Shown here one piece after another: positions 62,091 through 64,000 of a stretch of 64,000 nucleotides of DNA. The stretch is from Hermatobates lingyangjiaoensis (Eukaryota > Arthropoda > Insecta > Hemiptera > Hermatobatidae): contig JAPFBL010000231.1 of assembly GCA_026182355.1 (NCBI GenBank), positions 868,001-932,000 on the forward strand, read 5' to 3'. The position numbers and the translations under genes are program-made. Positions within the stretch are counted from its first letter, which is position 1. Every line of letters starts with the position of its first letter. The notes under the pieces are model-generated. The model was not told the DNA's origin. It made no database searches and saw nothing but the letters and a program-made list of their open reading frames with translations.

Positions 62091-64000
62091 CTCAAATAGC
62101 GAACACATAATACATAATTAGCCAAAGGAAGATTTTAACAACTAAAAGAACATATTGTTGCACACTTTACTTTATGATTTAATAGTACATAAATTTGTTT
62201 TATTTTCCCTAGTAGCTACAAAATATGCGCAGATTACACTAATATTTCACGGCAGTGAAAAACCCTGGCAAAGCCATCACAGAACTGCTGAATCTACAAC
62301 GTATTTCTAATGAACACTGTCGATAATATTTAATATAATGAGTCGTGCTTTCATCTGTTTCTTCTTTCTTTCTGCATTGCTGGGGATTATTTCTCTGTAC
62401 GAGCTTCAAACATTTGACAGAGACAGTTGGGTAGGTCCAACAAATACTACAAATTGACATCTATACCGAGAGAAAGAATGAAAGAAGAGAGAAAGGAGAG
62501 AAGGTAGACGGACATACTCGTAGATGAGGATGGACAGCCCACGAGGGTAGAGGATGACAATATTAATAAAAGGATCGCCATTCAATACAAATTGTATCAC
62601 ACCTTAATAAAAAATCAATTTAAAAAAAAATAAACAAAAGCTCTAATGCACCAAAAAATAAGTTAAAATTAATTTCAAAATTTCAGATATATGATTTTGA
62701 TAAGAAATGTATGTTTGCATAATTGAAAGTTCATCCTTGTAATATACTTCATATTTAAACATTTCTTTCCTTACATTCTATATTTAATAAAATCAGGTAT
62801 TTATTAATTTTTGATATTTGATACAAATATAGTTCAGAAGTTTTACATTTGTAATGATGTCATGTGAAAGGGATAAATCGTGCAACTTGAATTCTAAAAA
62901 GTTTGGCTATTGGGATTTATCAAGTTACGCTATTATGAGTAGGGCTGTAAACGTTACTTTTATTTATTAGTCTTACGCCACGCTAATACCAATGCAAATA
63001 CAAAGTGTTTCATTCTGATTTTCTTCAGATACCTACACAATAATTTTAGCTTCGTGTCACCAGTAATTCACCTACTCCTCTCTCTCATATACACACGCAC
63101 GCGCTACCCTCACAAAATGACATGATCACATTAGTGTTTTGGGGATCAAAATATATATCCGTCATCAATTTGCTGCAAGTCTGCATGGTTATTATACTGT
63201 GCTTATGATAAAGTGTAAAGCATTTCAGTTAATAGACAAAATAAACTGAATATTTATAGTTAAAGATATAATATTCGAAAATCATTTTTGTTTTGTCATC
63301 TAAAACATATAAAATCAATTTGATAAAAGCTTTTAGACGTGGAAGAAAACAATAAAGTTGATAAGGATGGACAAAAATAATTACAAGATTAACAAAACTT
63401 AGATTCATAGGCTACAAATGTATTTACCACGGCTAGGTATAAAAGCAAGGCTCTGCAAAATACGAAACGTGTAATATATAATTTTAACAGTTCAGCGTAA
63501 CTTAACTAAACATAGGAAACATTTTAACCAGAAAACAAGACGTTATTAAGACTATTTGAACTTCATACTTAAATATAATAGAATTAATAGATGATAATGC
63601 AGTAGGTATCGTTGCAGCATGGGAGAGACAAAATCATCTGCAGTTTTTGCAGTTGTTTTCACCCGCAGTTATCTCTCAACTCAAGTGATTAATTGGCTTT
63701 ACAGCATGAATAAAAAGTAGGTGATCATCTCTATAATACACCCCAATTAATATTCAAAATTTATTAGTAATATTTAAATATTTACTGATCATAACAATGT
63801 TCAAATGAAAGAGATTTGTTCCTCTTTAGGATATATTTACTTTTATTATCAGTAACTTATTATCCCACCCAAGACTGAGAAATTTAACTAAAGCTAGTAG
63901 AATTAATGATCAGGGAAAGCTCTACTATATAACAACACTGTTGCCGTTTTTACATATTCTTTGTTCATTTCTCCTTTTTTCTGGTCATTTGCATTGATGA
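62091..64000. other. Upstream intron of the Ras-family gene
   Basis: AT-rich. I looked on the minus strand for a P-loop (GxxxxGKS/T) exon and found none, so the 5' coding part should lie beyond 64000. Confidence 0.6.

Noticed and set aside
61770..62099. Plus-strand open frame of 109 codons
   Set aside because: Shadow of the Ras-family exon on the minus strand, which has clear motifs and splice sites.
62100..64000. Upstream P-loop exon of the Ras-family gene
   Set aside because: No GxxxxGKS/T coding match seen on the minus strand; presumably beyond the window.

Overview
The window is AT-rich (roughly 70% A+T by eye) eukaryotic DNA dominated by repeats, most probably from an arthropod and probably an insect. 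Three things point there. The only host gene is a Ras-family GTPase of a type that resembles insect proteins as I remember them. A tRNA-derived SINE ends in short runs of the arthropod telomere motif TTAGG/CCTAA. The mobile elements (mariner, hAT, Helitron, Penelope-like, gypsy-like, non-LTR) are typical of arthropods. I cannot name a species.

Host gene. One gene runs on the minus strand across most of the window. Three exons join in phase: 62090-61813 (switch II to NKSD), 16871-16749 (CSAKD box) and 11980-11794 (basic tail ending in a CaaX box, CIVS). They encode 195 residues. The 5' exon or exons with the P-loop lie beyond the right edge. The intron between the first two visible exons is 44.9 kb and the next is 4.8 kb. 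So nearly everything from 12 to 62 kb is intronic, and everything below 11.8 kb is 3' UTR or downstream flank.

Repeats, left to right. 1-5 kb: three palindromic units. 5-10 kb: a doubtful retroelement remnant, a SINE piece and another palindromic unit. 12-18 kb: SINEs, a 91-bp minisatellite, one copy of a dispersed repeat and a GC-rich island. 18-20 kb: palindromic units, one with a clean 14-bp target-site duplication. 23-24.4 kb: two hAT-type elements side by side. 26.2-28.7 kb: Penelope-like copies head to head. 29.5-30.3 kb: a terminal-repeat-like fragment and a Helitron helicase remnant. 32-34.6 kb: a dispersed repeat copy carrying a perfect 208-bp palindrome. 36-37 kb: a decayed hAT element. 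37.2-39.1 kb: a diverged satellite abutting a non-LTR reverse transcriptase remnant. 42.6-44.4 kb: a dispersed repeat copy in reverse. 46 kb: a fresh SINE. 48-49.9 kb: gypsy-like gag, truncated mariner, then an LTR. 54.7-56.7 kb: a large inverted repeat. 57-58.7 kb: another dispersed repeat copy. 60.4-61.4 kb: a direct repeat pair.

The most unusual signal is a recurring motif, CUGANGA, a hairpin, then GAAA, found about 15 times on both strands. It resembles a hammerhead ribozyme core. It sits near the 3' end of the Penelope-like copies and inside short palindromic units, often once per arm, which suggests small inverted-dimer elements derived from Penelope-like terminal repeats. Ribozyme activity is inferred, not shown: in several copies an extra base sits between the CUGANGA box and the helix.
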